Assembly: GCA_951799445.1 (NCBI GenBank)
Contig: OX637290.1
Coordinates: forward strand, 2,234,501 to 2,298,500
DNA from: Pseudisothecium myosuroides
Lineage: Eukaryota > Streptophyta > Bryopsida > Hypnales > Lembophyllaceae
Reading direction: 5' to 3'
Length of the DNA: 64,000 nt
Every line of letters begins with the position of its first letter. Positions within the stretch are counted from its first letter, which is position 1. Made by a program: the position numbers and the translations under genes. The notes beneath the pieces were generated by a model. It had not been told where the DNA came from, did no database searches, and saw only the letters and a program-made list of their open reading frames with translations. Below are positions 1 to 11,708 of this stretch, in pieces.

Positions 1-1036
1 GCACTAGTAAGTAATCCACTGATGCACTTCTAATGTATTGGATTGTACCACCCTGAGGGGTTATTGATCATATCCAAGTTATGGGACTGATGCATCAATT
101 TCTGAACTAAGTTAGAGTGAGTGGCATTCAATTCATTGAAGAAGGCAGGGAGAGTTGAAACGAAACGAAACGAAACAAAATCCAATCCTTCAGTGTTTTG
201 TTTTGTTTTTTTAGTCTTTCCCCCCCCCCCCCCTCACCATGGGCCAAATCAGGAAGGCAATCTGGTTTCAGAGGCCTCACTGAATGGAAGAGTGATTGAT
301 GACCTGCAAGAAAAGCGTTGGTTGTCAGTCCGGGTCGTGTTGAATGTGTGCCTGGGAGGACCATCAGACCGACAGACAGCCACAGAAGGCTTCAGCTGAA
401 CTTACCCTCAGACATCGCCCAACACCAGCATGTGCAAGCGGCACAGACGCCGTTGGTCCTCCACTTGGTTGTCAGGCGATTTGGGCGCACCTCAGCGGCC
501 CAACTTCAACATCACTTTTCATGGTCCTCGGCTCCTCGCACTCACTCACTGGTTAGTAGAAGGGACATACAGTATAGCCAGCCTCTCCACTTGATCAATA
601 ATTCCATTCCATGTTGCAGTAGGGTTCAAAATTATGGTGTCAAAGCCACATTCACACTCACAGCTATGGATACGTGTCAATGGTTTAGCACCCAGCACGT
701 ATGGGCATAGCCATCGCAAGGCCCGTCGTTGGAGGGTGAAACCAGTGGTAAGGTAACTACACCTAAAATCGCACACTTGTGCAATTCAGCTGATTTCAGC
801 ATGGTTCTCATTATTGTATTAGAAAACTTTTTGTGGGGGCTCATTGGTATTCCAAAGAGGATTTTAGATTCTTTGAGAATGCGTTTTTTGGACACCGTAT
901 GAATAAACTATGAATATTCAAAGTGCTAGGAATAGGTGTTTCTAAAATCGATCCTAGACTCTCATGAATAGAGGGAGTGCATTTAGGCAAGAATTTGTAG
1001 GGGACAGTTTTAGAAAGGGGTCGAAATTGGGTGTAG
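1..1036. other. Left-edge sequence, no supported gene
   Basis: There is a poly-C run at about 220-233 and a less AT-rich patch at 240-560 with open frames on both strands, none of which I recognise. The stretch at 890-1030 (a motif like GAATAAACTATGAATATTC followed by CTAGGAATAGGTG) resembles sequence near 4660-4740 and 38725-38790, so it is probably a piece of a dispersed AT-rich repeat. No splice-supported gene was found. Confidence 0.5.
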
Positions 1037-1039
1037 TTA

Positions 1040-1260
1040 CACTACAAGAGAAAGGGGTGTTTTAAGTGAGTTTTTAAGTAGTGTCCTAGACACATGATTT
1101 TAAGTAATGACTTTTAAGGAGATTTTTAGCAAAATTTGACTTAAAACACATGTTTTTAAGTCAAATTTTGCTAAAAATCTCCTTAAAGGTCATTACTTAA
1201 AATCATGTGTCTAGGACACTACTTAAAAACTCACTTAAAACACCCCTTTCTCTTGTAGTG
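1040..1260. mobile_element. CACTA-type fold-back MITE
   Basis: A 221 bp almost perfect palindrome. It begins CACTACAAGAGAAAGGGG and ends with the reverse complement of that string, with arms of about 108 bases. It is flanked on both sides by TTA (1037-1039 and 1261-1263), a 3-bp target duplication. CACTACAAG-type ends plus a 3-bp duplication are the signature of plant CACTA (En/Spm) transposons. There is no coding capacity, so it is non-autonomous. The close arm match suggests a fairly recent insertion or recent arm conversion. Confidence 0.85.
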
Positions 1261-1379
1261 TTATCTTAATAGGAGAAATGCAGGACTTTGATACTTTGAC
1301 CAAAAAACAATGGCAAAATGAAGAAGATTGACTTGGTTTCATTATGGCATGAGCTAGCCGTTGGTCCACTTCAAGGAAG

Positions 1380-3550
1380 TTAACCCCTAAAGGACTAGAC
1401 TGGGTTTTTTTTGTCTACATAGCGATTTTGGGCAGACTGATGTGAACATTGATCTGCATATATTAGGCTGAAATTTTAGTAGAAGGTGTGGACAAGGAAT
1501 ATCTTTCATGTGCACTAAATTTCATTACATTTGAAAATATGCATAACATTCAGTAGCAGTCACTGGCTCTGCCCTCCCCTAGACAAAATGGTGCAGAATA
1601 TAGTACACCATTTCATCCAAGGGATGAAATGGTGCGGTATATTCCGCATCAAATCAGTAACTACTAATTTGATGCGGACAGTTGTCACTAATTGTCAGAC
1701 ATCACTTGGTGCCCACGCCACGACTATACACTGCTACTGGCAAATTAAAAATTTCTAAGTAAAACTGAAAACTAAACAATAGGATCTTTAAACAAAATGC
1801 TAATGAATTCATTGAGATTATTGATTTCAGTGTTATTGTAGAATTACCTCACTTTGAATTGGAATCCATTTGTGCATTGTGCTTTAGAAGTGAGAAGACA
1901 ACTTCTTATATGCACATGGAGTGGTAGGATGTAGAACAATCCATGTGGGATATGTAAATTAGAATTTGTAGTTTCTCAACTACCACTCATAGTTAAGTCA
2001 AAAGTAGAAATTGTGTTAAAAGTAAAATTTCAGACCTCATTTAAGCATAGTAGAATAATTTTTTCAAAAAACTTTTAACTAAAAAAAGTTGGTAAATGAA
2101 GATAAGTTTCACCTCCAAAAATCCTTTTGGGATTTTGAATCTCCAATCAAAAGTTATAGATAAATTTTGGAGAGGATTTTTAATGGACATTTTCTTTTAA
2201 CACTTTTAAAAATCCATTCCAACCCCTCTTGAAATGTGTCCATAACTTCTGATTGGAGATTCAAATTCCCAAACGGATTTTTGTAGATGAAACTTATTGT
2301 CATTTACCAACTTTTTCTAGTTCAATTTTTTTTGAGAAAACTTAGTTTACTATGCCTAAATGAGGTCTGAAGTTCTACTTTTAACACAATTCTTTGTTTT
2401 TGACTTAACTATGAGTGCATGAGAACCTAAAAATTCTAATTTATTTATCCCACATGGGTTGCTCTACCTCCTACCACCCCATATGTACAGATAGAGTTGT
2501 CTTTCCTCATTGAAATCCAAAATAAGTTATTGATTGCAAAGATTAGTAATGGATTAGTGTATGACTCATTGGATTTTTGGCCAACATCTTTCACTACAAA
2601 TATTTGTTGATTTGTATGTCTATTCCTAAAATTAAGAAAAGAAAATGGAACATATCATAATGGACAGTCACTACCCGGTACCGAAGCTTACATTAAATAT
2701 ATGGGGATGAAAGTCGTGGATGAGGACTCCAAAGAGGAAAAGGCAGCTTCTCTGAAGGCTACTGAATGTTATGTGAGTCAAAAGTTATGACCTAATATGT
2801 TATTTTTTTAATGTAAATGGGTAGTCTGGGCAGATAAAAAAATCACTTTTTTCATAAACAAAAATTTGAAATTGGTTCTCTAGATTTCTATATATGTGGA
2901 AAGCTTTGAATCATTCCCTTTTGATCAATGAGATGAAAGTTATGAGGAATTTTAGTTCGTGGGCAGTTATGGATTTCCTACTCTAAAATAAACTGAAGCC
3001 GTTTACTTAACTCAATTTTCAATATATAAAATAAAATAAATAAATCTTAGGATATAGATTGTTTATTACAGCATTACAACCATTGGGATTGATATTTTTC
3101 AATTCCATAACTAAATTTTTAACTATCTAGTATTTTAATTCATTCCCTACATCTTTCTACTTATTATTTTTTTCCTATATGTTGAATAATTCCAAATGAT
3201 CTGAAATTTTTCAAGCATGTAGACAACTTGCCTTGAAGAAAGAATCCAAAGAAGCAGAACCATTTTGGACATCTTTTCATACAAATGTGACCTTGTGAAG
3301 TACACCTGCTTGGTTTTCTGTAGGGCATAAAAAAGGATTTCTGTCAATTCTAATGCTAATATCTTGCAATCCACATAGTGAATTTTTTTGAATTTTTTTG
3401 ACATCTTTTCAAATGAGCATACTACAAGATCTTATGGTTACATATGTCCAAAAATGTCTTTTTTTCCAAAGTTTGGTACTTGTACTAGAATGGCATTTTT
3501 GGAGCATTTTTGGAACATTTTTGGCAAAAACATAGTCATTATCCAATCAC
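1380..3550. mobile_element. Degraded TTAA/CCCC element with internal insertions
   Basis: Starts with TTAACCCCTAAAGGAC at 1380, followed by an internal motif TAGCGATTTTGGGCAG that recurs at 21350 and 22365. The body at about 2820-3540 matches the copy at 21540-22245 (for example AATTTGAAATTGGTTCT and TTTGGTACTTGTACTAGAA). The right terminus is worn, ending near the next TTAA at 3551. The element is longer than the 943 bp copy at 21317 because it holds other sequence, including the fold-back at 1914-2490. No transposase is present. Confidence 0.55.
1914..2490. repeat. Long fold-back repeat, family with GGTAGGAGGTAGAAC ends
   Basis: Two arms of about 280 bases in opposite orientation meet near 2210. 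The left arm opens with a GCACATGGAGTGGTAGG-like string and the right arm closes with CCTCCTACCACCCCATATG. Related complete and partial copies lie at 20158-20727 and 19330-19605. No ORF is supported. Arms differ at many positions, so it is older than the CACTA palindrome at 1040. Confidence 0.7.
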
Positions 3551-4074
3551 TTAACCCCTAAGCACTCACGCAATTGCTGCCCGACTTCAAGCAACATTTT
3601 GGGCAGAAAAAAAAAATTTCAATTCTTTTTTGCAAACTAAATTGAGTTGTCTTTTAATATTTATACTCAAAACTAAGATTACTACAATAAAAAAAATTAT
3701 GAGGGAAATAACATAAATTATTTAGAATTTGCCTAATGTTGAAAAATTTACTATTTGGAGAAAGTGTTGATGTTCACATTACTAGATCTTATGCATTTTT
3801 TTCACAAATCAATAGAAACTACAATTTTGACCAATAAAAAAAAATTAAAAGCTAAATATAGAAATTATATTTTTGACTATATTTTTGGATTTATATCTTC
3901 AAAATTCATTTGAAAAGAATCTCAAAATATTTTTATGATTTTGACCATGCAAATACTTTCTATTGTTTGTGCTTCACAATATCTTTTTTAATGCAAACTT
4001 CAAAAGAGTTATTGAATTTATATTTTATAACACATTTGTGTTTTGTTCAAACCCCTTGGGCTTTAGGGGCTAAG
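3551..4074. mobile_element. Possible worn TTAA element
   Basis: Begins TTAACCCCTAAGCACTC and may end at 4050-4074 with GGGCTTTAGGGGCTAA, where the terminal TTAA would have mutated to CTAA. The inside is AT-rich and noncoding. Assignment rests only on the two ends and their orientation. Confidence 0.35.
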
Positions 4075-5120
4075 AGATTTTGTGACAGATCATGAGCAAT
4101 GTGAGGCGATGCAATTTTTTTCCCATGTAGAAAGATAGGAAATATAGAGATTGCAAATTTTTGTAATTTTATTCTCCAAATTGAAAATTCTATAAATTTT
4201 GGGAGCCAAAAAGTGATCAACACCTGTAGCAAATGCCTAAACTCTTTCAATTCCAATCATTCAAGAACTACTTTCCTTCTCACTACTTCTTAACACATGC
4301 CATAACTTTTTAGTCCCAACCTTAAAAAAGAGAAAGAAACACATTCCAAACTTTGGTTGGAAATCTATTCTTGTTGTGGATGGATCTATTAGTGCATCCT
4401 ATAGGTTGAATATAGGTTGTGTTTGGGAATTGGTATAGTTATTTTAGTAGAAAAATGTTAGAGGTTGAGCCTGGAATTGAATGGCTACACAAATAAAATC
4501 TTTGCAAAAGTTGAAGGTAATAACATCCATAACCGTGAATTGAAGGGTTTTGAACACAATTTCTATTAAAAGACATCTAAAAAGTTATTGGAACCCATTA
4601 GTAAAAGAATAATAATGCCAATGCACTTTTGAAAGTATTATTTGGACACTGTAATTTGAATAAGTTATGAATTTTTAAAGAGTCGATATACATGCATCTA
4701 ATACCTTCCAACCCTAGGATCTAGTATTCAGATGCCATACATCCTTTGTAATCATATCTATTCACTTTTAAAGTTTTTTCAAAAAATTTAGAGGGGATGG
4801 TTATGTGTACAATGAAGGTTATAGATGTTGCTACCTTATGTACATTTTTTTATCTAAAGGGGAAAAAAAAGAATTAAAAAAAATGCAGGTAACTTTCAGA
4901 AAGTGTTTGTCGCAAGAAAAAGAATGAATAGGATCTTATTAATTAATTTCAAATCTTGTAAATGTTTTTGTAGGCATGTATCTTAATGCTTATTCTTAAT
5001 GTGTCACTTTAAGTTTGAAACTCTACTAGAATGGATAGTTACAATATTAACAATCTAAATGTGCAGCATTTGAAAGCCATGGAGAGATGCAAATGATGCT
5101 GACAACAAAGTCAGTAGTCA
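4075..5120. other. AT-rich intergenic sequence
   Basis: No supported gene. The stretch at 4640-4740 resembles the dispersed repeat noted near 890-1030. Short ORFs here have no recognisable content. Confidence 0.5.
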
Positions 5121-5121
5121 G

Positions 5122-5290
5122 AAGGTAGTCTGCTCTAAAAGCAACTGTGTTTCCAATGCAATCCGTATCTAGGAATGAGTGACATGTTTCTTGAAATATC
5201 TACTATTGTAGCATCATTGACAGTAATAGATATTTCAAGAAACATGTCACTAGTGTAGGCTTAAATGGTTGCTTTGAGAAGACTACCTTA
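5122..5290. mobile_element. Short AAGGTAGTC element with central hairpin
   Basis: Left end AAGGTAGTCTGCTCTAAAAG, right end the inverted form GAGAAGACTACCTTA. The centre (5178-5251) is a separate strong hairpin: two 28-base arms with one mismatch around an 18-base loop. It belongs to the same end family as 5365-5572, 9058-9766, 11293-11708 and 27402-28743. Non-autonomous. Confidence 0.6.
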
Positions 5291-5364
5291 CAACAATGTG
5301 GGAGGAACTAAGTGAGAAGAGTGGATCTTCCTTGTGCGGCATTGCACAACCAACACGATTGTAG

Positions 5365-5572
5365 TAAGATAGTCTGCTCTTCAAGCAACCATTTAAGAGC
5401 TGATTGCTTTTTAGAGGAGCTGATTGTTTCATTTTTTTGAACCTTCATGAAATTAGTTACGAACTTTTGAAGTTGAAACGCAATGTACACTTTTGATACA
5501 TTGAAGAGCAAAACGACCCTCCGTGTCATGATCACTTTTAGAGCACGGTCGCTTTTAAAGCTGACTACCTTA
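5365..5572. mobile_element. AAGGTAGTC-family element
   Basis: Left end TAAGATAGTCTGCTCTTCAA, right end inverted TTTTAAAGCTGACTACCTTA. The internal GTTGAAACGCA block is shared with the copy at 9058. About 208 bp, no coding content. It sits close to 5122-5290, so the two may be halves of an older composite. Confidence 0.55.
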
Positions 5573-6345
5573 GCTCTTAAGTCCAGAATTCACCCACAAA
5601 GAGTTCAACTGAAGGCGTTTGCCCCTGGAGTTCAAATCCTTGCTATTTCAGTTTAGGTCTTACAGGACCTGAGAGCTGCACCTCCTAACAGCATACTGTA
5701 TATAGAAGCTGCAAAACCCTACCAGCAACAAAAGCTCCGCTTGGCGGGGATCCTAGCTCAGTAGGGATATTGTTTGCAACCCAAAACACCCATAAATCGA
5801 AGGGGATGCCTCATTGGCTTGTGAATTCAAACAATCATTCAGTTACCCTGATCTCTCTTGAACAACAAAAATCTCATGAATGAATTGAATATTTGCACAA
5901 AGTGCAGCACTGAGCTGCTTCAGCCCATCTCAGGCTATGTTGACCAGGCCGAGCGTCCAGGTAACCACTTCCCAGTTTCATGGCACCCCGGAACTTCTCC
6001 TTTTCCAACTCGATCAAGCTTCACGCTCTCCATCTCAAGATCCTCTCGATGTTGCTTGTCTTCCCTATCTTCCGATCGACTCCAGCACTGCTTCCACCAC
6101 GTTTTTGTTGTTGCGGACAAGTATCGTGGCCTGCAGGGCTTCGTTAATTAATTTTTGTCCGCAGCTGCTTCCTCTTCTTTCTGGACTGGTTTGGGTCGCT
6201 CGTTTCTTCTCCACTCTCGTCTTCAGAGTCCATGAGCTAGCTCGTACGTATTTCACACCTGCATGCAAGTGGAACACACTCAGAGTTACTCTCCAAATCA
6301 ACGAGATTTGCAATGCAGGGCAGTACGTATATCGATCGACAACAG
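5573..6345. other. Intergenic, with weak tRNA-promoter-like strings
   Basis: TCCTAGCTCAGTAGGG at 5751 resembles a tRNA A box and GGAGTTCAAATCC at 5632 resembles a B box, but their order is wrong for one gene. They could be scraps of tRNA-derived SINEs. From 5860 the sequence is less AT-rich and leads into the trihelix-like fragment; it may be old flanking sequence of that gene. No gene is supported. Confidence 0.35.
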
Positions 6346-6838
6346 CTAGCCCTTAACATCACGGAGATCGATCGTAATGACGCTGCTGTACGTGATTCGA
6401 TGATGAGCTCCACGATGATAAGAATTCTTGATCGACCTTGTTATTACACCACTCCAGCAACTAGTTAAGGCGTTGAAGATCTCCTTTTGGAAGTTGTGCG
6501 CGCGGAAGTTTATTCCTCTAGTTATCTTGCGCTCCTCCGGTGACATGCTCCAGTAAGACTTACAGTGCACATTGGACACATAATTCTCATTGTTGTACAC
6601 CTTGTAGCAATGCGGTCGAGATGACCTCCCAGGGTCCCACTTGTCATGGCACTGCTGAGCACTTCGCTGCGCAGCATGCCACCCGCCCAGCAGTAAGTTC
6701 GTCCTCAATCCAGTTCCACCTAGCTCTCCTGCCGATGCGCAGGGTTCTGAGAGCCCTTGCAATTGAGGCCGCGCTCGTGGCGGTGCAGATCCTCCCTCTT
6801 GGCCGCTTGCAGAATTGAAGCAGCATCTCTTCCACCAC
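6346..6838 (-). pseudogene. Decayed trihelix (GT-factor-like) DNA-binding fragment
   Basis: On the minus strand, pieces of the plant trihelix pattern appear in order but in different frames. A tryptophan-containing piece (WNWIEDEL) lies near 6715, QCHDKWD near 6640, KVYNNEN near 6595, and KSYWSMSPEERK followed by NFQKEIFNAL at 6560-6470. Trihelix proteins bind GT-rich promoter elements in plant nuclei. A frame change between the first and second pieces and the lack of a start or flanking exons indicate a remnant. The match is from memory of the family pattern, so it needs a profile search. Confidence 0.45.
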
Positions 6839-7775
6839 CCAGTTGAACTTGAACTTGTAAGTTAGATACGCCCCAACCGTGAGCCTTGCAAGTGCCCATT
6901 CACAAAAGATATATAGGACAAATTTTTCAATAACTTAAAATTTTCTCTTAATTAAGGTATATGAAGTAAACAACCGAAGGCGCATATAGAGTCCATTTGG
7001 ATTTTTAATAGCTAGTGTATTGAGCTCCCCAAGTTAATTATAATCAATCAGTAATAATCATGTTTACAGTATGAACCAGCAGACTAGCTTGAATTGGTCT
7101 CGTGGTGGAGTGGTTAGTTGGATAGGTACAAGAGTAACTGCCTAAGTTAGTAGTTCATCAAATGCTTGAGAATCTGTAATGTCATTGAGAAATATTTGAC
7201 GTACAATTGGCAATGGTTCAGTTTGTGTTTGAAACACCATGGTTAAATTCTATAAATCATCCATATAGTTTGCATTATGGATTGTATGTGAATTCCATGT
7301 CCATAAGTTTTACTAATTCCATGGCAAAAGTATGTAACCTAGCATCATAAGTATAGAGAGGAGAAATCACTGTGCATGGACTGTACAGTACATACTTTTG
7401 GAATTTACAGAGGCAAATAGAATTTATGGTCAGTTCTCTCTAATGTTGCACCTAGGAATGATGATCCTATGTAAGAATTCCAATAGCAGTGTAGAACATG
7501 GTATACAGAATGAGGACATACATGAATATGACTGCGGTGATAAGTTCAAAGGTATAAGAGAAGACAAGTGTAAGTGTTTCTATACTAATAGAGTGATGAA
7601 CATGATTGATAAGAAAATTATACAACCAATAAATACCTAACACAGGCTTGAATTTGTGCTTCCAATAGTGTATTGGAATAGGTATAATTGTGTATATGTG
7701 TAGGAGGATGGAATAATGTCTACTTACTGTCTATATGAATAGGATACATGAGGTATGCATAATTATTGCACAAAA
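6839..7775. other. Intergenic, nothing recognised
   Basis: AT-rich. A string near 7098 (GGTCTCGTGGTGGAGTGG) resembles the start of a tRNA-derived SINE but no matching B box or tail was seen. Confidence 0.45.
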
Positions 7776-8486
7776 GACCTATACCCGGGCCTATACCATT
7801 TTCTGTTACACGTCTCTACTTGATTTGTTTTTTGGCCATAGCTTTGTGTTCTAGCTCCAAATGACTCAAAATTCATAGGCAAGGTACTTATGAATATTAT
7901 ATGCCTTGTCTAATATTTTGGGATTTTAAAAAAAATGTTTTAATATCCAAAAAAAGCCCCAAATTTTTTGGAGGGTAACAAACCTTTTTATAACAAAGTA
8001 GTACTAAAAAAAAAATTGGGAGCTGAAATAAGAGGGGATGGTCTTGTAGTATACTTTTAGCTAAATTGTTCAAAGGATTTCTAACTATGTGTTGTGTAGA
8101 AGTCTACAAAGTGAGCTTCTTTCTACTTGCATTTTGAAACATGTAAAAAATTATTTTGATGGTTTTTCTTAATAATGACAATCTCTATAGAGTTGCTACA
8201 AATGGCTATTTTTTTTATTCAAATTTTTTTTCCTATTTTTTCCCAATTAAAACATCAAAATATGTATTTTCTTGAGATTTGGCACTTTTCCAGTTCTCCT
8301 ATTTAGAGAATTTTTTTATGATTTTCCTTTGGTGGTTACCTTCATCTTATAGGTGTATACATTGACCATCTGTTTAAAATTGTTTAAAATTTGTTTTTCT
8401 AATTTTAAAGTACTCCAGATCAAAAAAACATGAGTATTGTAAAATGCAACAAAATCGGCATGTGTTTTGTGCAATCACCCATACAT
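7776..8486. repeat. Half-copy of the GGTGATTGCAAG fold-back family
   Basis: Shares with one arm of the 15239-16325 palindrome the strings TTTTTTGGCCATAGCTT and AGCTCCAAATGACTC, and ends near GTGTTTTGTGCAATCACCC, the family terminus in worn form. Only one arm is present, so it is either a solo arm or a copy that lost its partner. Noncoding. Confidence 0.5.
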
Positions 8487-9057
8487 TGATTGTATACAAT
8501 TTTTTAATATTTCTTATATGCAACAATGCGTGCTCCACCAATGAAAAATTTCATAAATGTTCAAAGAAGCAATTTTCAATCTTTCCATGTGTGGAATTAG
8601 GCAAATAGAACACCTTTGAAGGACATGACTGTATGTGTGGAAATGAACATTATTTAGGTCTAAGAAAATGGTGATTATTCCACATAGTGAACTGTTATTA
8701 AATGTACAAATTTCTACATTTTTCAACAGTGCCCCCCAATACAGTTTGCAAAAGCATCTCCACTAGTAGTTTGCAAAATCGGTCTAGTTTATAGCACTTG
8801 GGGGGGCTCTATAAGCTTAAAGGCCTCGCTCTTAAGCCCTAAAGTCCCAAAAGTTTCCTTTGAGGACTCTTGAAGGTTTGGGTAGGTACCTACAATCCCA
8901 ATTTTGGGTTGACCATGTTTTGCAAGAATGAAAAAAAGTTTTTTTTCTCACTTCAAACATTATAATCTTTCAATCCACATTCAAGTTTAAATGGGCTAAA
9001 AATTTAAATCCCACACATTTCCTTACTTGTTTAATACACTTTTGTATGGTTTCCTTA
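8487..9057. other. AT-rich intergenic sequence
   Basis: Nothing recognisable; short ORFs only. Confidence 0.5.
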
Positions 9058-9766
9058 TAAGGTAGTTTGTTCTTAAAATAACCTTTTAAGAGTTGATTGT
9101 CTTTGTGGGAGAGGGGGAGCTAAACTCCTCGAAACTGAATTTTCAGTAAATTTTTGTAGAAAGAAAAATGGGATTGACATTTAAGTCAAGTTGTTTCATA
9201 TTTTCTGAACCTTTGTGGAATTAGTTACAAAATTTTGAAGTTGAAACGCAGTGGTCAGTAAAAGCAACCTCCTCCTCAAATGTTCATTCTTGGTACATTG
9301 AAGAATGCAAAATGTACCTCTGCGTTAAAGCAAGAACACTTTTTGAGCACCCTAAAGTAAGAGGCTGTAAAACGAAGCGGGCATTAAGAATGGATCCTAT
9401 AAATGGCTGTGAAATGGACATGAGTTGGTTCTGAATTTGACTAATATAGTCATTGAATGAATCAAGGAAAAAAGCATTATCAATTGCAAGAGCCAATCAT
9501 TTTCTTTGCTTTCCCCATTTATATTTAGAATTGCAAGTGAACCGTTTATGAAAGACCTAGGGTCACAAATAGGGACCTATGACCCAACTCGTTTGAAAAT
9601 TCATAAGTAATTCAAAAATGCTTGGAAAAATACAAAACCACTTGGGTTAGATTCCTCATCAATTTCTCTATGTCTGAAAAATGAGCTAAAAATATTCCCG
9701 TCCAAGGAAATACATGAAAAAGGCGGACCAGCCCTTAGATGCTCCATTTCTGAGCCTCCTACCTTA
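9058..9766. mobile_element. Two abutting AAGGTAGT-family elements
   Basis: The first starts TAAGGTAGTTTGTTCTTAAA at 9058 and runs to about 9350, sharing GTTGAAACGCAG with 5365-5572. The second lies in reverse and ends at 9766 with GAGCCTCCTACCTTA; its body (GAGCCAATCATT, GAAAAATGAGCTAAAAATAT, GGCGGACCAGCCCTTA) is the reverse complement of the copy at 11293-11708. The junction near 9350 is worn. No coding capacity. Confidence 0.55.
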
Positions 9767-11292
9767 CCTCAACTGGCTCTCTCAGGCTCTCTCCATGCCT
9801 TTCCGAGGACAGCATTCCTCCATATTGGCAGAATATGTCCTATTTATTGAGTTTTGGTTTGACAGGACCGATATTCAACATCCAGCTGTGAATGACTGTA
9901 TGTTGCAACAAAGTCATTGCTGGGCCATGAGTATGTAGGCCCATTATATTGACAATCAGATAGGACTAGGAATAATTTACTGCACGTGCACTTAGAGATT
10001 TTACTAGAGATATTCGCTCGGAAGTGGAATACGGTATGTATGCAGTTCTACACCATAGAAAGCTAGAGTAAACTTGCCAATCACCACCACACAGGGTTTT
10101 TTTAGGCAATTAAATGCCCAATTTCCTAAAAAAAAAAGGGGGGCAGCTTCAAGCCTATAGAAAAAAAAAGGAATAAATGTGTTAAAAAATGCCAGACTAT
10201 TACGGTGGCCTTGCACACTATTGCCACAATGCTTCTAAAACCTCATTTCATCCATTGTACAGAGCCAATATATACAAAAATTGCATTAAAAAAATACATA
10301 TTCAAAATTGTATACTCAAAATTTGCCTCTTTCAATTCAAACCCCCCAAATGAAGGAGACATGAAACTCAAAACCTTCTTGAAAGAAAGGCCACAAACCA
10401 TTTGTCGAAAAACCACAAAAAAATCCTGCCACTACATATACAAAATTCAAATCCTTCTCCACAATATTCTAGAAATTTGCATGCTCTGAAACTTGGCATG
10501 ATTATTAAATGCTATGTTAAGATTCATTTCCAAAAAATAGAGGGCAAAAAGGTTCCCTCTTACAAATTTCATTCCAAATTGAAGGTAACAAGGTTAAAAT
10601 CTTGTTAAACTGAAACCTTATAGCTCTTCACCGCACAATGTGCGGTGATTGTGCAGTGGCACAAAATTCCATTTCTAAAGTTCATCAGGTTCATTGTGCG
10701 AATTGTATCCTCAGGTTTCATCCATAGACTAGGGTTCCGATTGTTGCATTCCCACAGTTCTAGTATTTTATGGTTCTTGTCCAGTCATTAGCATGGCCAC
10801 TGTCCGGTGATTGAAACCGTATGGTGAATAGCTTATTTACTTTATCTATTTTTGTCGAAAATGAACTATCATTTTTTTTTATTACTTATCGAGATTGTGC
10901 GTCATCCTTGCATTTGTAGGGAATTGTACAGTACAAATCCTATGTCTGTATCTCCAATATTCACATTTCCACATACACACGCAGGACACTAAATCCTCCA
11001 TTTGAAGTGGGACCAGCAGGGTGAATTTTGTGGGGTTTTTTTGTGTGTTTGTGTGGGGTAAAAGTAAAAAAAGCCCCCTAGTTTTAGCCGTGTCTAGGGT
11101 ATGTTGTAAGACTCTCCTAGCTAATTCAGGATCCTTGATCGCAAATATGAATTCAAAATTTGCAAAAAAGAATTTGTGTGAAAAATAAAAATTCCTACAT
11201 TTTTTCTAGGGGTAAATTTGGCCCGCAGGGCCTACTTCGAATGGAAGATTTAGTGTCCTCCCATACTCACACTGAAAGAGAGCTTTTGCTTC
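9767..11292. other. Intergenic, no supported gene
   Basis: Several short ORFs on both strands lack recognisable motifs and splice support. The sequence is AT-rich with A and T runs. Confidence 0.5.
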
Positions 11293-11708
11293 TAAGGTAG
11301 TAGGCTCAAAAAGTGACCTTTTAAGGGCTGGTCCGCCTTTTTCACAGGTGTGCATGAACCAAAATATTTTTAGCTCATTTTTCAGAGAAAGAAAAATAGA
11401 TGCAGAACGTAACACAAGTGGTTTCATATTTTTTGAAGCATTTTTGAATTAGTTATGAATTTTCAAAGATTTCAGTAGTAGGTACCTATTTGTGACACTA
11501 GGTCTTGCAAAATCTGTCCCCTTGCAACTTTGAAAGTGATTTGAGGAAATCAAGGCCAATGATTGGCTCTCGCAATAAAAAAAAACAATTTTTCCTTGAT
11601 TCATTCAATAGCAAAAGTGGTCCATTTCTGAATCACCTCCAATCCATTCTATAGCTAAATATAGGGACGGTTTGAAGGAGAGGGTTGCATTTAGAGCCTA
11701 CTACCTTA
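11293..11708. mobile_element. Complete AAGGTAGT-family element
   Basis: 416 bp, with terminal inverted repeats TAAGGTAGTAGGCTC and its mirror GAGCCTACTACCTTA. The interior matches the outer element at 27402-28743 (GGGCTGGTCCGCC versus GGACTGGTCCAC, then ATATTTTTAGCTCATTTTTC). It has no ORF and is the best undisturbed copy of this family in the window. Superfamily unknown: no clean target duplication could be read. Confidence 0.7.

Noticed and set aside
5632..5770. tRNA gene from A-box-like and B-box-like strings
   Set aside because: The boxes are in the wrong order and no cloverleaf can be drawn; at most SINE scraps.
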